DNA of 64,000 bases from Sulfurospirillum cavolei (GCF_000813325.1 NZ_BBQE01000009.1); one strand, 5' to 3'. Numbered from the stretch's first letter, positions 34,552 to 43,745 are shown. Numbers and translations are program-made. The notes: generated by a model not told the origin, from the letters alone.

Positions 34552-35032
34552 ATTGGCTTAAAATTCTTTCCAAGCTTCCCTCTTCGATGGGTTTGTCGTA
34601 GGTGGCGATGATTTCTCTGGGGGCTACGATGGCTCCGAGTTTGGAAAACTGTGTCCGCATTGCGTTGCACACGTCGTTACCGCCGCTTCCCGAATGCGTG
34701 GCGAGTTGAACGTATTTGAGTGCAAAGAGTTCGCGAAAACTCTCGCCGCTTCGAGAGAGCCATGCGATGATGTTGGTTAAAACGGGCGGGATGGAGTAGT
34801 TGTATTCGGGTGCGACGATGATGTAGCCGGTCGCTTTTTTCATCGTCTCGGATAGGGTAAGGACGGCACTTGGAATCCCCTGAGCGGCTTCTTTGTCGGT
34901 GTCGTACATCGTAACGTTCAAATCGACCACGTTAATGATTTCGCTTTTGAGGTGCATCGCTTCTAGCATTTGTCGGATTTTATGTGCCAAGTTCATATTT
35001 TCATTTAAACTTGCGACTAAAATGGTGTACAT
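34529..35032 (-). CDS. NADPH-dependent FMN reductase family protein
   Basis: This 167-residue flavodoxin-like reductase opens MYTILVASLNENMNLAHKIRQML (phosphate-binding loop region) and contains the family strings APEYNYSIPPVLTNIIAWLS and THSGSGGNDVCNAMRTQF. Such enzymes use NADPH to reduce FMN, quinones or nitro/azo compounds. The start at 35032 has AAGGA six bases upstream; an upstream in-frame start adds 20 unlikely residues. It stands alone. Confidence 0.85.
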   Translation of the reverse strand: MYTILVASLNENMNLAHKIRQMLEAMHLKSEIINVVDLNVTMYDTDKEAAQGIPSAVLTLSETMKKATGYIIVAPEYNYSIPPVLTNIIAWLSRSGESFRELFALKYVQLATHSGSGGNDVCNAMRTQFSKLGAIVAPREIIATYDKPIEEGSLERILSQFVGISQR

Positions 35033-35130
35033 GTTCAATCCTTCTTTGTAAATAGAATACGGACATTGTACTCCCGCTAGGTCATGGTGCAACTAAACTT
35101 TGTGCGTAATCGTTTTTTTAAAGGTTTCTT

Positions 35131-35577
35131 TTAGCGGTTTTGCCTTTCATTGACGTCTCTTTGACGAAGGATTTCCGCCGTTTCTGTATCGATGACACTC
35201 ATACCGATGGGTGCTAACGAGATGATCGCAAGCTTGACATGCTGGATAGCAAAAGGAATGCCGATGATCGTAATCGCACACGCAAACGCGGACATAATGT
35301 GACCGATAGCCAGCCAAAAACCCGCAAAAATGAACCAAAGTACATTGCCGATAAGCCCCCACGTTCCGGTTCCGATATCCTCTTTTTGATGGAGCGTTTT
35401 ACGGCTGATCGCCTCTTTGCCGAAAGGAAAAAAGGTAAACTGAGCGATGACGAAGCAGGCTTTCGCCCACGGTATACCCACGATGCTCACGAGTGCGAAA
35501 AGTCCGAAAAAACACCATGCCAGTCCCATAAAAACGCCGCCGAATAAAAACCAGATGATATTGCCTAAAAGTCGCAT
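35131..35577 (-). CDS. YccF-domain membrane protein
   Basis: This 148-residue protein contains two copies of the YccF motif: NIIWFLFGGVFMGLAWCFFG near the N-terminus and NVLWFIFAGFWLAIGHIMSA near residue 80, each followed by the I(V)GIPWA / IGIPFA element. Four hydrophobic helices are expected in the inner membrane. Function is not established for the family. The start at 35577 has AAAGG upstream. Confidence 0.85.
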   Translation of the reverse strand: MRLLGNIIWFLFGGVFMGLAWCFFGLFALVSIVGIPWAKACFVIAQFTFFPFGKEAISRKTLHQKEDIGTGTWGLIGNVLWFIFAGFWLAIGHIMSAFACAITIIGIPFAIQHVKLAIISLAPIGMSVIDTETAEILRQRDVNERQNR

Positions 35578-35697
35578 AGGATTGCCTTTTGTTTTTGCGT
35601 ATTGTAGCAAAACTAAAACCTAACATGTCGGTACGTTTTTTAAACGTTTTTTCGCGTCGATCTGGGGTATAATGCCCTTTTGTATAAAGGATTTCAC

Positions 35698-36327
35698 GTG
35701 ATTTTCGCAGTTGATTTTTCGATTATGGCACTTTTTCTTCCTACCTTCTTTTTCGTCTCGGTAACGCCCGGGATGTGCATGACGCTTGCGATGAGCCTTG
35801 GTATGAGCATCGGTCTGAAACGCACGTTTTACATGATGGCGGGTGAGCTCATCGGCGTGGCGATAGTCGCACTCTCTTCGGTTATCGGCGTTGCGGCGAT
35901 CATGATCAACCATCCTGACATCTTTACCGTTTTCAAGTATGCGGGCGGACTTTACCTTGGCTATTTGGGTGTGCAACTCTGGCTGAATCGCGGTAAAATG
36001 GCGCTTACGGAGATGCACTGTACACCGAGCATTTCCGCGTTTTCGCTTGCAACGCAAGGTTTTATCACCGCCATCGCCAACCCCAAAGGCTGGGCGTTTT
36101 TCATAGCACTTTTACCGCCGTTTATCAACCAAACCAAACCGCTCATAGCGCAAGTTTCGGTACTTTTAGCGATCATTTTGGTGCTAGAATTTATCTGTTT
36201 GATTATCTACGCAAGCGGCGGTTCTACGATGCGGAAGTTTTTACAAAAGAGCAACAACGTCAGACTGATGAACCGCGTTGCGGGGACGTTGATGCTCGGC
36301 GTGGGCGTGTGGTTGGCGTTTGGTTAA
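35698..36327 (+). CDS. LysE-family amino-acid exporter
   Basis: This 209-residue membrane protein has six hydrophobic helices and the LysE/RhtB opening FFFVSVTPGMCMTLAMSLGMSIGLKR, with YLGYLGVQLW and ITAIANPKGWAFFIALLPPF further on. It probably exports an amino acid or related compound; substrate unknown. GTG at 35698 is chosen as the start because AAAGGA lies six bases before it; a TATAAT at 35668-35673 is the likely -10 element. It converges on the acetolactate-synthase-like gene with four bases between them. Confidence 0.88.
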   Translation: MIFAVDFSIMALFLPTFFFVSVTPGMCMTLAMSLGMSIGLKRTFYMMAGELIGVAIVALSSVIGVAAIMINHPDIFTVFKYAGGLYLGYLGVQLWLNRGKMALTEMHCTPSISAFSLATQGFITAIANPKGWAFFIALLPPFINQTKPLIAQVSVLLAIILVLEFICLIIYASGGSTMRKFLQKSNNVRLMNRVAGTLMLGVGVWLAFG

Positions 36328-36331
36328 GTCG

Positions 36332-38041
36332 CTACGCGTCTTCGTATCGCATGTAAGGTCCTACGTCCATATCTTTGTACGACGTGCCGGGGCGAACGAC
36401 CGGATAGAGGATTTCTTCTTGGTCGGTTACGACTTCCAAAAAAGCCGAACCGGGTGTCGCTAGAAACGTACGAAGAGACGTTAAAAGTTCGCTACGCATA
36501 TCGATGCGCTGCGCGTACGTAAAATTGCAACAACGTGCAAGGGCGGAGAAATCGACGTCGTAAATTCTTCGCGAGGCTAAGTGTCGCCCTTCACATGTAA
36601 CATTTTCCAGATTGTACACCATGCCGTCGCTTCGGTTATTGAGCAGGAGAATCTTGATAGGTAAAGCTCGTGAGCCGATGGTGTAGAGTTCCGCCATATT
36701 CATTTTAAAGCTTCCGTCTCCATCAACGACCAAAACGGTAGCTTTTGGGTTGGCATAGTGCGCACCTATCGCATTTGGCATCGCAAAGCCCATTGTACCG
36801 AAGCTTCCCGAAGTTAAAAAGTGTTTAGGGTTTTTCATTTTGAGGTATTGCGCCGCTAAAAGCTGGTGATTGCCCACGCCGGTCGTGATAATCGTCTCTT
36901 CGTCGATCAACGTATTGAGCATTTCCGTCACTTCGGCTTGCTGAAGAAGCGGGGCATGTTTCTTGTAATTGAGCGGACGATCTCGTTTGAGACGTTTGGC
37001 TTCGTCTTGCCACGCTTGAATATTAAGCGTAAGGGCATGCGTTTTGGCATAGCGCGTCAAATCGTTGAGAGCGATGCTTGCATCGCCGATAAACGAGAAA
37101 TCCACACGGCGTTCATTGCGTATTTGGCGTACTTTCTCCGCATTAATATCGATGTAGGCGATTTTTGCATCGATGGCAAATCCGACCTTATCGGCAACTC
37201 GATCGTCCCATCTAACGCCGATAGCAAAGAAAAAATCGTTGGATTGAATGATCGTATTGGCATAAGGCGTACCGAACATACCGAGCAATCCCATACACAA
37301 ATCGTCGTTTTCGTCGATGACGCCTTTTGCCATCAGCGTATTGACCGAAGGAAGGTTGAAGAGGGCATTAAACTCTCGAATCGCTTCGCTTCCTTGCTTG
37401 GAATTCAGTCCACCGCCCAAATACAGAAGCGGACGTTTTGCTCCTTGGAGTAAACGAAAAAAGCTCTCGCATTGCGTGTCCGATAGATGCGCTTCGTGCG
37501 TATAAACCGCTTGATGCGCTTCAATCGGCGTCGCATGATACATCGCGTCGTTTTGGAGAAGATTGACGGGTATGTCGATGACGATGGGGCCTGGCTTTCC
37601 CGATAACGCAAGGAAATACGCATCTTTGATCGCAGGTTCGATGTGTTCGATTTTATCGATAGCGACGACTTTTTTCGCCGTCGCTCCGAAAACGGCGGCA
37701 ACGTCGATATGTTGAAACGAGTCCGTACCTATTTTATGCTCGGGCACTTGCCCTGAGATAACGATGAGCGGAATACTGTCGGCATACGAGTCGGCGACCG
37801 CCGTGAGGGTATTGGTAATCGCAGGACCGGAGGTGACGACCGCAACACCGACACAACGGCTTGATCGCGAATAGCCCGCCGCGCTAAAAGCGGCCGATTG
37901 TTCGTTGGAGTTGACGACCATCGTAATGCTACTACGTGCAATGGCGTCGATAGCAGGTAAAATCGCCGCTCCCGTATAGCCGAAAACGTAGCGAACGCCA
38001 AGGTCTTCTAAACTTTTAACGACGATGTCCGCTCCTTTCAT
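36332..38041 (-). CDS. Thiamine-diphosphate enzyme, acetolactate synthase large-subunit-like
   Basis: This 569-residue ThDP enzyme has the catalytic glutamate in NSNEQSAAFSAAGYSR near residue 47, the central FAD/nucleotide-like domain, and the ThDP motif VVDGDGSFKMNMAEL, ending with EEILYPVVRPG, which resembles acetohydroxyacid synthases. No small regulatory subunit gene (ilvH) follows; instead the gene overlaps a TetR regulator by four bases. It is therefore probably not the housekeeping IlvB but a regulated paralogue, for acetoin-type metabolism or another 2-keto acid. A specific substrate cannot be assigned. Confidence 0.82.
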   Translation of the reverse strand: MKGADIVVKSLEDLGVRYVFGYTGAAILPAIDAIARSSITMVVNSNEQSAAFSAAGYSRSSRCVGVAVVTSGPAITNTLTAVADSYADSIPLIVISGQVPEHKIGTDSFQHIDVAAVFGATAKKVVAIDKIEHIEPAIKDAYFLALSGKPGPIVIDIPVNLLQNDAMYHATPIEAHQAVYTHEAHLSDTQCESFFRLLQGAKRPLLYLGGGLNSKQGSEAIREFNALFNLPSVNTLMAKGVIDENDDLCMGLLGMFGTPYANTIIQSNDFFFAIGVRWDDRVADKVGFAIDAKIAYIDINAEKVRQIRNERRVDFSFIGDASIALNDLTRYAKTHALTLNIQAWQDEAKRLKRDRPLNYKKHAPLLQQAEVTEMLNTLIDEETIITTGVGNHQLLAAQYLKMKNPKHFLTSGSFGTMGFAMPNAIGAHYANPKATVLVVDGDGSFKMNMAELYTIGSRALPIKILLLNNRSDGMVYNLENVTCEGRHLASRRIYDVDFSALARCCNFTYAQRIDMRSELLTSLRTFLATPGSAFLEVVTDQEEILYPVVRPGTSYKDMDVGPYMRYEDA

Positions 38042-38652
38042 AAGACCTCCTTGGTACCGAGTCCTGCCAAAAGCAGTTGCATAATTTCGTTTGCGACCTC
38101 TTTGGCGTTCAAATCCAATCCATCGATGGAACTTTGTGCATACATATTTTTGCGTAACTTGGAGGTCGCCGTGTACATGTTCATCGTTCCGACGATCGTC
38201 AAATAGATGACAAAAACGGGATGATCTTTAAAAACACCTTGTGCCTTTCCGAGCTCTAAAATGCTCTGAAGCAGCGTCATATTGCGCAGTAAAATCGCTT
38301 TAACGTCCATAGAGAGATTGACGCCGTTTGAGGCTAATTCGCGCAGCATCAAAGGTGCCATATGGTGATTGTTTTTAAAATTTTCTCCAAAAGCGTAGAT
38401 AAACGCATAGAGTTTGGCATGAGGCGTCGTCTCTTTGTCGACGGCACTCGAGACTCTCGCATAAAAACTTTCCAAAATGCCTTTAATGACCTCTGCATAG
38501 AGCCCTTCTTTATTCGGAAAATGGTAGTAAAGCGAGGCTTTATTGACATTGGCTTCTTTGGCGATATCGTTCATACTGCACGACTCGAAGCCTTTGAGCG
38601 CAAAAAGCGCGTAGGCGGTTGTTAGAATTTTTTCTTTTGTATCTTCTTTCAT
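38038..38652 (-). CDS. TetR-family transcriptional regulator
   Basis: This 204-residue regulator has an N-terminal helix-turn-helix (ALKGFESCSMNDIAKEANVNKASLYYHFPNKEGLY pattern, residues about 15-50) and a helical ligand-binding C-terminal domain. The start at 38652 has GAGGGA upstream. It overlaps the ThDP enzyme gene by four bases and is preceded by a TTAACC/GGTTAA dyad, so it probably represses its own two-gene operon. Confidence 0.9.
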   Translation of the reverse strand: MKEDTKEKILTTAYALFALKGFESCSMNDIAKEANVNKASLYYHFPNKEGLYAEVIKGILESFYARVSSAVDKETTPHAKLYAFIYAFGENFKNNHHMAPLMLRELASNGVNLSMDVKAILLRNMTLLQSILELGKAQGVFKDHPVFVIYLTIVGTMNMYTATSKLRKNMYAQSSIDGLDLNAKEVANEIMQLLLAGLGTKEVL

Positions 38653-38676
38653 CGATCCCTCTTTCTCTCTCAATAT

Positions 38677-38696
38677 TTAACCGACTGGTTGGTTAA
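38677..38696. promoter_or_regulatory. Probable TetR operator
   Basis: A 20-bp dyad TTAACC-N8-GGTTAA lies 25-44 bases before the TetR start and contains an overlapping inner dyad AACC-N4-GGTT. This is the usual form and position of an autorepressor site for TetR-family proteins. Confidence 0.6.
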
Positions 38697-38813
38697 AAAA
38701 TTAAAGCAATGGTAGAGCATAATCGATTAATTTAAGATTAAAAACGATGGAATTTGCACACGCAAGCAGGCGAGCTTACTGTATAATGACAGATCCATTT
38801 CTCAGGAGTTTTT

Positions 38814-39311
38814 ATGCAAGATCACCGTTTTCAAGACGCAAAAGCACTCAATACGTTAAAAATCCTTTGGTTTACGATGTTAAATGCCCTTTTCGTTTAC
38901 GGGGCGATTTGCTATTTTTTGATGGCGTACGCCGCCTACAAGCCGCGTTATACGCCCGAAGTTTTGCACATGCCCGTCTTTTTAGGATTGACGTGGCTTA
39001 CGGTGATTTATGCTCTTTCCGTGACGGTTTTGGCAATCGGCATACTCCACTTCAACCGTGTTTATAAAGCATTGGTCGCCTCTATGAAAACACAAACGTT
39101 TGAAAGTGAAGAAGCGGCATCGGCGTTTTTTAGAAAAGCCTATACGACGCAGATGTTCGTACACTTGGCAATTTTTGACGCCGTTGCGATTGTAGGGCTC
39201 GTCGTTTTTATGCTAACGCTCGATTTTTCGACCTTGGTCAATCTCCTCCTCATCGCTTCGGTCGGTTTTTTCTTCGTGATGCCCAGCCAAGCCAAATTTG
39301 CCTACCGTTAA
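38814..39311 (+). CDS. Four-helix membrane protein of unknown function
   Basis: This 165-residue protein has four hydrophobic segments (about residues 18-42, 54-80, 115-137 and 140-158) separated by short charged loops, one with KTQTFESEEAASAFFRKAY. No motif of a known family was recognised. GGAG lies before the ATG. It is divergent to the TetR gene and converges on the DTW gene. Confidence 0.7.
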   Translation: MQDHRFQDAKALNTLKILWFTMLNALFVYGAICYFLMAYAAYKPRYTPEVLHMPVFLGLTWLTVIYALSVTVLAIGILHFNRVYKALVASMKTQTFESEEAASAFFRKAYTTQMFVHLAIFDAVAIVGLVVFMLTLDFSTLVNLLLIASVGFFFVMPSQAKFAYR

Positions 39312-39336
39312 ACCAAACGCCGCTATGCTATGTTTT

Positions 39337-39975
39337 TCAGGTACGAAGGTGCGCAATACGCTTTAGTTGATACTCGACCATTGCGTGAAAAGGCGTCAGA
39401 AACGCCTCAAGTTGTGCGGGCGCGATCGTCTCGATTTGCCATTGCGTCAAAAGCTCCAAAACCCTTAACGCGGACTCGATCGTCGAGAGACAATAGGGCG
39501 AGGGTTGCTCTTTGATCTTAAATTCCGAACGTTTCGTGGCATCAAAACTGATGTGCGAAAGCCCATGTAAATTTTGGCTCTCACGCATCATTTTGAGCGA
39601 ACATGCCCATGTCGAGTCGATGAGAAAAATCGCCATGGGTTTCTTTACATGTAAAGATTTTGTAGCGAGCGGATTTTGACGGCTGAGGTTGATCGCGTGC
39701 TTGGAGGGGTAAAGAATAAAACTCTCATGCGTCGCGATAATCTCGTTAATGCGAGCATTGTCGCTAAAATCAATACCCATAAAAAGTTCAGAATTAGGCA
39801 AAGAGAGATGCGTGAGTCGTCCAGTCCCGTTTTTGGTCTTTTTAAACTCTTTGGGATGCATTAAAACGATGAACTTGGTTTGCGTCTCAATCGCGCGAAC
39901 GTAAGCGCACATACACGAACTTTTCGGTCGGTAACAGCGGTAACACTGCTCCCGATCTCCCTCAATCGTCGGCAT
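39337..39975 (-). CDS. DTW-domain protein, probable tRNA-uridine aminocarboxypropyltransferase
   Basis: This 212-residue protein has the N-terminal cysteine cluster CYRCYRPKSSCMC at residues 11-23 and the DTW-domain core LIDSTWACSLKMM, followed by SPYCLSTIESALRVLELL. DTW proteins (TapT/Tuac) transfer an aminocarboxypropyl group from SAM to uridine in tRNA (acp3U). The active motif here reads D-S-T-W instead of D-(A/G)-T-W, within normal variation. One TTACATGTAA lies inside the gene. Confidence 0.88.
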   Translation of the reverse strand: MPTIEGDREQCYRCYRPKSSCMCAYVRAIETQTKFIVLMHPKEFKKTKNGTGRLTHLSLPNSELFMGIDFSDNARINEIIATHESFILYPSKHAINLSRQNPLATKSLHVKKPMAIFLIDSTWACSLKMMRESQNLHGLSHISFDATKRSEFKIKEQPSPYCLSTIESALRVLELLTQWQIETIAPAQLEAFLTPFHAMVEYQLKRIAHLRT

Positions 39976-40206
39976 CGGCTTAAATCCTTACATTAATATG
40001 AATACTAATGATACACCATGAAGCCAAACGGCTCGTTTAAGCCTTTGGCAGAACAATATTTTCGCGCTCCTTTTCATAATTTCGTGTGACATGTAACACT
40101 CTTTTTTTGATTCTACTCTTTTGAAACTATCTCACATTAAATCTCACGATTAATCATTAGAATTAAGTTATAAATAAAAAAACACTATTTCAAAAGGAGT
40201 ATTACA
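39976..40206. promoter_or_regulatory. Intergenic leader before the truncated Tat-signal gene
   Basis: An AT-rich stretch without an open frame; AAAAGGAG at about 40191-40198 precedes the Tat-signal fragment. It probably held the promoter of the now broken gene. Confidence 0.3.
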
Positions 40207-40347
40207 ATGAGTAGTAAAGAGACGATGTCTCGAAGAGACGCTTTGAAATTCGGAGCTTTGAGTACGGCGGGTTTGGCGATGTTAAGCGCGAGTAACGCCA
40301 TGGCGGCGGCTCCCACCGAAAAAGACGTTAAATTTGGGTATCGCTAG
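40207..40347 (+). pseudogene. Truncated Tat-exported protein (signal peptide only)
   Basis: The frame starts with a good ribosome site and encodes 46 residues: a twin-arginine signal (SRRDALKFGALS, then a hydrophobic Ala-rich helix, cleavage near AMAAA) followed by only a few mature residues, PTEKDVKFGY, before TAG. The string resembles the start of nitrate/sulfonate-type ABC binding proteins, but that is a guess. The rest of the gene is missing, and 86 codons of another gene run in from the opposite strand, overlapping by 20 bases. This looks like a gene cut by an insertion. Confidence 0.75.
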
Positions 40348-40588
40348 TTTTGATTTTCGAAGTCTCTCCCGTAGCGTTTGTTGTCCAATGGGCAGACCAA
40401 TTTTGAACAAAAAAGTCACTGAGCTTGTCATAAAGTATTTTTTTTGTACTTTCATTGCTCGGTAGATTGAGCGCTTTAATGATGGAGTCGATAACATTTT
40501 TTTGCTCCGTGGGCATTGAACTCACAGAATCTAATGCAAGCACATTGCAGAAAAATCCCAATAAAAGTGACATCAACAATTTAAGCAT
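40328..40588 (-). CDS. Small secreted protein of unknown function
   Basis: This 86-residue protein starts MLKLLMSLLLGFFCNVLALD, a plausible signal peptide, and continues with a helical, hydrophilic region (SSMPTEQKNVIDSIIKALN). AAAGGAG precedes the ATG. The last residues read into the truncated Tat gene on the other strand, so its own C-terminus may be altered by the same rearrangement. No family was recognised. Confidence 0.6.
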   Translation of the reverse strand: MLKLLMSLLLGFFCNVLALDSVSSMPTEQKNVIDSIIKALNLPSNESTKKILYDKLSDFFVQNWSAHWTTNATGETSKIKTSDTQI

Positions 40589-40659
40589 ACTTTTTTCTCC
40601 TTTAGTTTAGATTTTTATTATAACAAATGCATTTTGATAAAACAAGTTCAAAAATTAAG

Positions 40660-40739
40660 AGAGAGCATGAGGTTTTGTGTCAGAAAAGTTTTTACATGTA
40701 AAGATAGTTCGCTCCTCTTTTTATGTCCTCGTGCTCTCT
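40660..40739. repeat. Long-arm inverted repeat downstream of the exporter operon
   Basis: Arms AGAGAGCATGAGG (40660-40672) and CCTCGTGCTCTCT (40727-40739) pair over 13 bp with one G-T type mismatch, enclosing 54 bases that contain TTTACATGTAAA (40691-40702). It lies just after the end of the ABC ATPase gene and could act as a terminator-like structure, though no T-run follows in the minus direction. Confidence 0.5.
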
Positions 40740-40757
40740 AAATTGTCGTCGTTAACA

Positions 40758-41462
40758 TCACGATTTGGGCTCTTCGCTCACAAATCCATCATTCACCCGA
40801 ATAATTCGATCAAATAACGGAATCATCCTTTCATCATGCGTGACGACTAAAATGGCAACGTCTTGTTCGGTGGCAAGTTTTTTCAGTAAATGCATCACAG
40901 AAAGAGCTCGTTCTGCATCCAAGGCGGCTGTGGGTTCATCGGCTAAAATGATTTTGGGATTATTGGCCAGAGATCTTGCGATGGCGACGCGTTGACTTTG
41001 TCCGCCTGAAAGTTGTGAGGGCATCGCGGTGAGTTTGTTTCCCACCCCCAAATACTCCAACAGCTCTTTCGCTTTGAGAGTCGCTTCTTTGGTATTCGTC
41101 TTGTTCATCAGCGGAACAAGTGTTATGTTTTCTTCGACGTTTAAAAAGGGGATGAGATTGTGTGATTGGAAGATAAAGCCGATTTTTTGACGTCGCAATT
41201 TCCGTGTATCGTTGATGCGCCAGTGTTGATCATATATGAGTTCACCATCCAGATATAATTTCCCCTGCGTTGGTTCCGTGATGCACCCTATCATGGTGAT
41301 GAGCGTTGTTTTACCCGACCCACTGGGGCCTAAAAGCGCAACGGTTTCTCCCTTGAAAATTTCAAACGAGCATTCTTTAATGGCCATGACAGCATTTTCG
41401 CCTTTGCCATAGGTTTTTGAAAGCTGCTCTACTTTAATGACACTTGGATGTGATGATGGCAT
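40758..41462 (-). CDS. ABC transporter ATPase, MacB/DevA type
   Basis: This 234-residue ATPase has Walker A GPSGSGKTT, signature LSGGQSQRVAIARSLA, Walker B IILADEPTAALD and the switch histidine in VVTHDERM. The subfamily (LolD/MacB/DevA) works with four-helix permeases. The start at 41462 has GGAGGG upstream and follows the permease stop by one base; a longer frame is unsupported. It is the last gene of a four-gene export operon. Confidence 0.92.
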   Translation of the reverse strand: MPSSHPSVIKVEQLSKTYGKGENAVMAIKECSFEIFKGETVALLGPSGSGKTTLITMIGCITEPTQGKLYLDGELIYDQHWRINDTRKLRRQKIGFIFQSHNLIPFLNVEENITLVPLMNKTNTKEATLKAKELLEYLGVGNKLTAMPSQLSGGQSQRVAIARSLANNPKIILADEPTAALDAERALSVMHLLKKLATEQDVAILVVTHDERMIPLFDRIIRVNDGFVSEEPKS

Positions 41463-41463
41463 A

Positions 41464-42600
41464 TTACCCTCCAATGGCGCTAGCAGGATCGATTTTAAGG
41501 GCTGAACGCACACCAAAAAGCGAGCCTAAAATACTAACAATGATGACTACAAGCAGAAGCATTAAGGCATCAGAACTTATAAGAATGGTTCTTTTGGGGA
41601 ATAAATCCACTAAAGTATGAGAGAAGATATTTGCCGCCAAAAAGGCTAATATCCCCAAAAGGACCGATTGTTGTACTATCATTTTGACAATCACTACATT
41701 AGAAGCGCCAATAAGTTTTAAAATAGCAATTTCTTTGATTTTCCCCATAGTCATGGTGTAAATAATGAGTGAGATAATCACGGAAGCGACGAGCAATAAA
41801 ATCACGGTAAACATGCCGATCTGTTTGGCGGAACGTTCGATGAGATTTTTGGTTAAGAGCGAGGATTGTTCCTCTTGGGTAAAGACCTTGACATGTTTCC
41901 ATCGTTCGATTTCTTGCCCGATTGCTTTGAAGTCAGCCCCTTCTTCCACGGTTGCAATGACTGCGTTGATGGTTGTTGTGTCGGTTGTTTTAATGCCTCT
42001 GGCACGGTCATTGCGAATTTGTTCATTGCTCGATAAAAATTGAAGTTTTTGTGCATCAGGCAGTGAAAAATAGACCATCAAATCGCCGCTAGACGAGACT
42101 GCATCTTTTGTGATGCCGACGACGTTAAAAACATCTCTTCCAATGACAATTTCATCATGCAATTTAAATCCCGTTTTTTTATCAACGATCATTTCAAAAT
42201 GATTCGCAAGAATCGGTCTGCCTTCTACGAGAAGATGAGGCGTGTAAAAAGAATGAATATCATACCCCATCGCAAAAACGCGTATGGGCTGATTGTTGCG
42301 GTAAAGTTGCAGATTTTGAAAGGTAAGGGCTGAGACATCTTTGATGCCTTTAAAGGCTTTGATTTGGTATTTGACATCTTCATGCAAGCGCGAATTTTCA
42401 GCAAAAGGACCTAATGTGTCTTGTTGCACAATCCATAATTGGGCTTGGGTGTCTTTGAGTAAAACATTGGCATCATCCACCAACCCTCGATAAACCCCAA
42501 TCATAATTAAAACAACGCCCAAAAGCATTCCAATGCCTGCAGATGTTGTGAGAAATTTACCCAGAGAATGAGCGATGTCTCTTTGTGCTAAACTAATCAT
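41464..42600 (-). CDS. ABC transporter permease, DevC/MacB type
   Basis: This 378-residue FtsX-like permease has one N-terminal membrane helix, a periplasmic domain of about 220 residues, and three C-terminal helices with strings IKEIAILKLIGASNVVIVKM and LLLVVIIVSILGSLFGVRSALKIDPASAI. This is the DevC layout: a mechanotransmission exporter acting with the ATPase, adaptor and TolC encoded around it. The substrate is not known. Its start overlaps the adaptor stop by four bases. Confidence 0.9.
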   Translation of the reverse strand: MISLAQRDIAHSLGKFLTTSAGIGMLLGVVLIMIGVYRGLVDDANVLLKDTQAQLWIVQQDTLGPFAENSRLHEDVKYQIKAFKGIKDVSALTFQNLQLYRNNQPIRVFAMGYDIHSFYTPHLLVEGRPILANHFEMIVDKKTGFKLHDEIVIGRDVFNVVGITKDAVSSSGDLMVYFSLPDAQKLQFLSSNEQIRNDRARGIKTTDTTTINAVIATVEEGADFKAIGQEIERWKHVKVFTQEEQSSLLTKNLIERSAKQIGMFTVILLLVASVIISLIIYTMTMGKIKEIAILKLIGASNVVIVKMIVQQSVLLGILAFLAANIFSHTLVDLFPKRTILISSDALMLLLVVIIVSILGSLFGVRSALKIDPASAIGG

Positions 42601-43745
42601 AATTTAATCCGCATACCTTCCGTTATGTCGCGTCCCGCAGGTACAAGAATGGTGTCTTTCTCCGTTACGCCTTCGGTGACTATGATGAGACCATTCGCAC
42701 TAACCGCTTGAAAACTTAGCGGTTTAAAATGTGCATGTCCCTCGTTGGCAAGCCAAACACCTTTGACACCTTGATGTGTTGTCAGCGCTAAGAGCGGAAG
42801 GGTTAAGACACGGGTATGCTGCGCCAGCTCAATCGTCGCTTCCGCCCGTTCTCCCACGTAAAGAGGGTGTTGTGGCTGATCAAACGCAATGTCAACCTCT
42901 CGCTCTTCTGTGATGCGATCACTCTCCAGCCCAATGCGCGCGATGTGCCCACGATAAGGCGTTGAAGAGTGTGAACGTAGGGTAATCGAGGCAGATTGTC
43001 CTACATGTAACGTTCCGCTTTGTCGTTCATTGATGTAGATTTTGACCCAAATGGCGTTGGGATTGATCAGCCGAAAGACGGGTGAGCCCGAAAGAACCGT
43101 ACTTCCCACTTCGGCATCACGAGAAAGAACCACCATGGTCTCAGGGGCTTTGAGCGTAAGATCTTCAATTTTGGCGTTGCTGTTTTTTACCAGAGCCTCA
43201 TTGCGCGCGATATCCGCTTGCATAAGACTCACTTGCCACGTTGCATTTTCCATTTGAGCTTTGGCACTTTGTTCGGCTGAAAATGCCGTATCTAACTCTG
43301 CTTGTGCCACGAAACCTTCTGAAATGAGGTGCTGATAGCGTGTCAGTGTTATGTGTGCTAAATGATATTTGGCTTCCAAATCTTTAAGGAGACTTTGTTG
43401 GGAAAGAAGTGACATCTGGCTTTTTTTCATCGCCATCAAAGCTTCTTCTTTGGATGCGAGCAGATCAGAGGGATCCATCACCGCAAGAACTTTTCCTTTC
43501 ACAACGATTTCGCCTTGATCGGCAAAAAGAGAGAGCACTTTGGCTGTTGTTTTAGGTGCTAAAACAATCATCTCTTTCGCTTCTATCGTTCCAACCCCAA
43601 ACGCTGTTTCATTCACATCTTGAACAATGGGTGAGATCGAAGCAAAGGTGATTTTGGGTAGATACACTTTAAAATAAAAAAAGCTTCCAATCGCCATAAT
43701 CGCCACTAAAATCAATGTATTTTTCATAACAGACGCCCTGTTCAT
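42597..43745 (-). CDS. Membrane-fusion adaptor of the ABC exporter (DevB/HlyD-like)
   Basis: This 382-residue adaptor has an N-terminal membrane anchor (residues about 9-27), lipoyl halves flanking a coiled coil (about residues 85-200, rich in Ala, Gln and Glu), and beta-barrel domain with VGERAEATIELAQHTRVLTLP. It links the DevC-type permease with the TolC-like channel. It overlaps both neighbours by four bases. Confidence 0.88.
   Translation of the reverse strand: MNRASVMKNTLILVAIMAIGSFFYFKVYLPKITFASISPIVQDVNETAFGVGTIEAKEMIVLAPKTTAKVLSLFADQGEIVVKGKVLAVMDPSDLLASKEEALMAMKKSQMSLLSQQSLLKDLEAKYHLAHITLTRYQHLISEGFVAQAELDTAFSAEQSAKAQMENATWQVSLMQADIARNEALVKNSNAKIEDLTLKAPETMVVLSRDAEVGSTVLSGSPVFRLINPNAIWVKIYINERQSGTLHVGQSASITLRSHSSTPYRGHIARIGLESDRITEEREVDIAFDQPQHPLYVGERAEATIELAQHTRVLTLPLLALTTHQGVKGVWLANEGHAHFKPLSFQAVSANGLIIVTEGVTEKDTILVPAGRDITEGMRIKL

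Noticed and set aside
36866..37453. 195-codon plus-strand frame antisense to the ThDP enzyme
   Set aside because: The ThDP enzyme frame has clear motifs on the other strand, and this frame has no ribosome site or recognisable domain.
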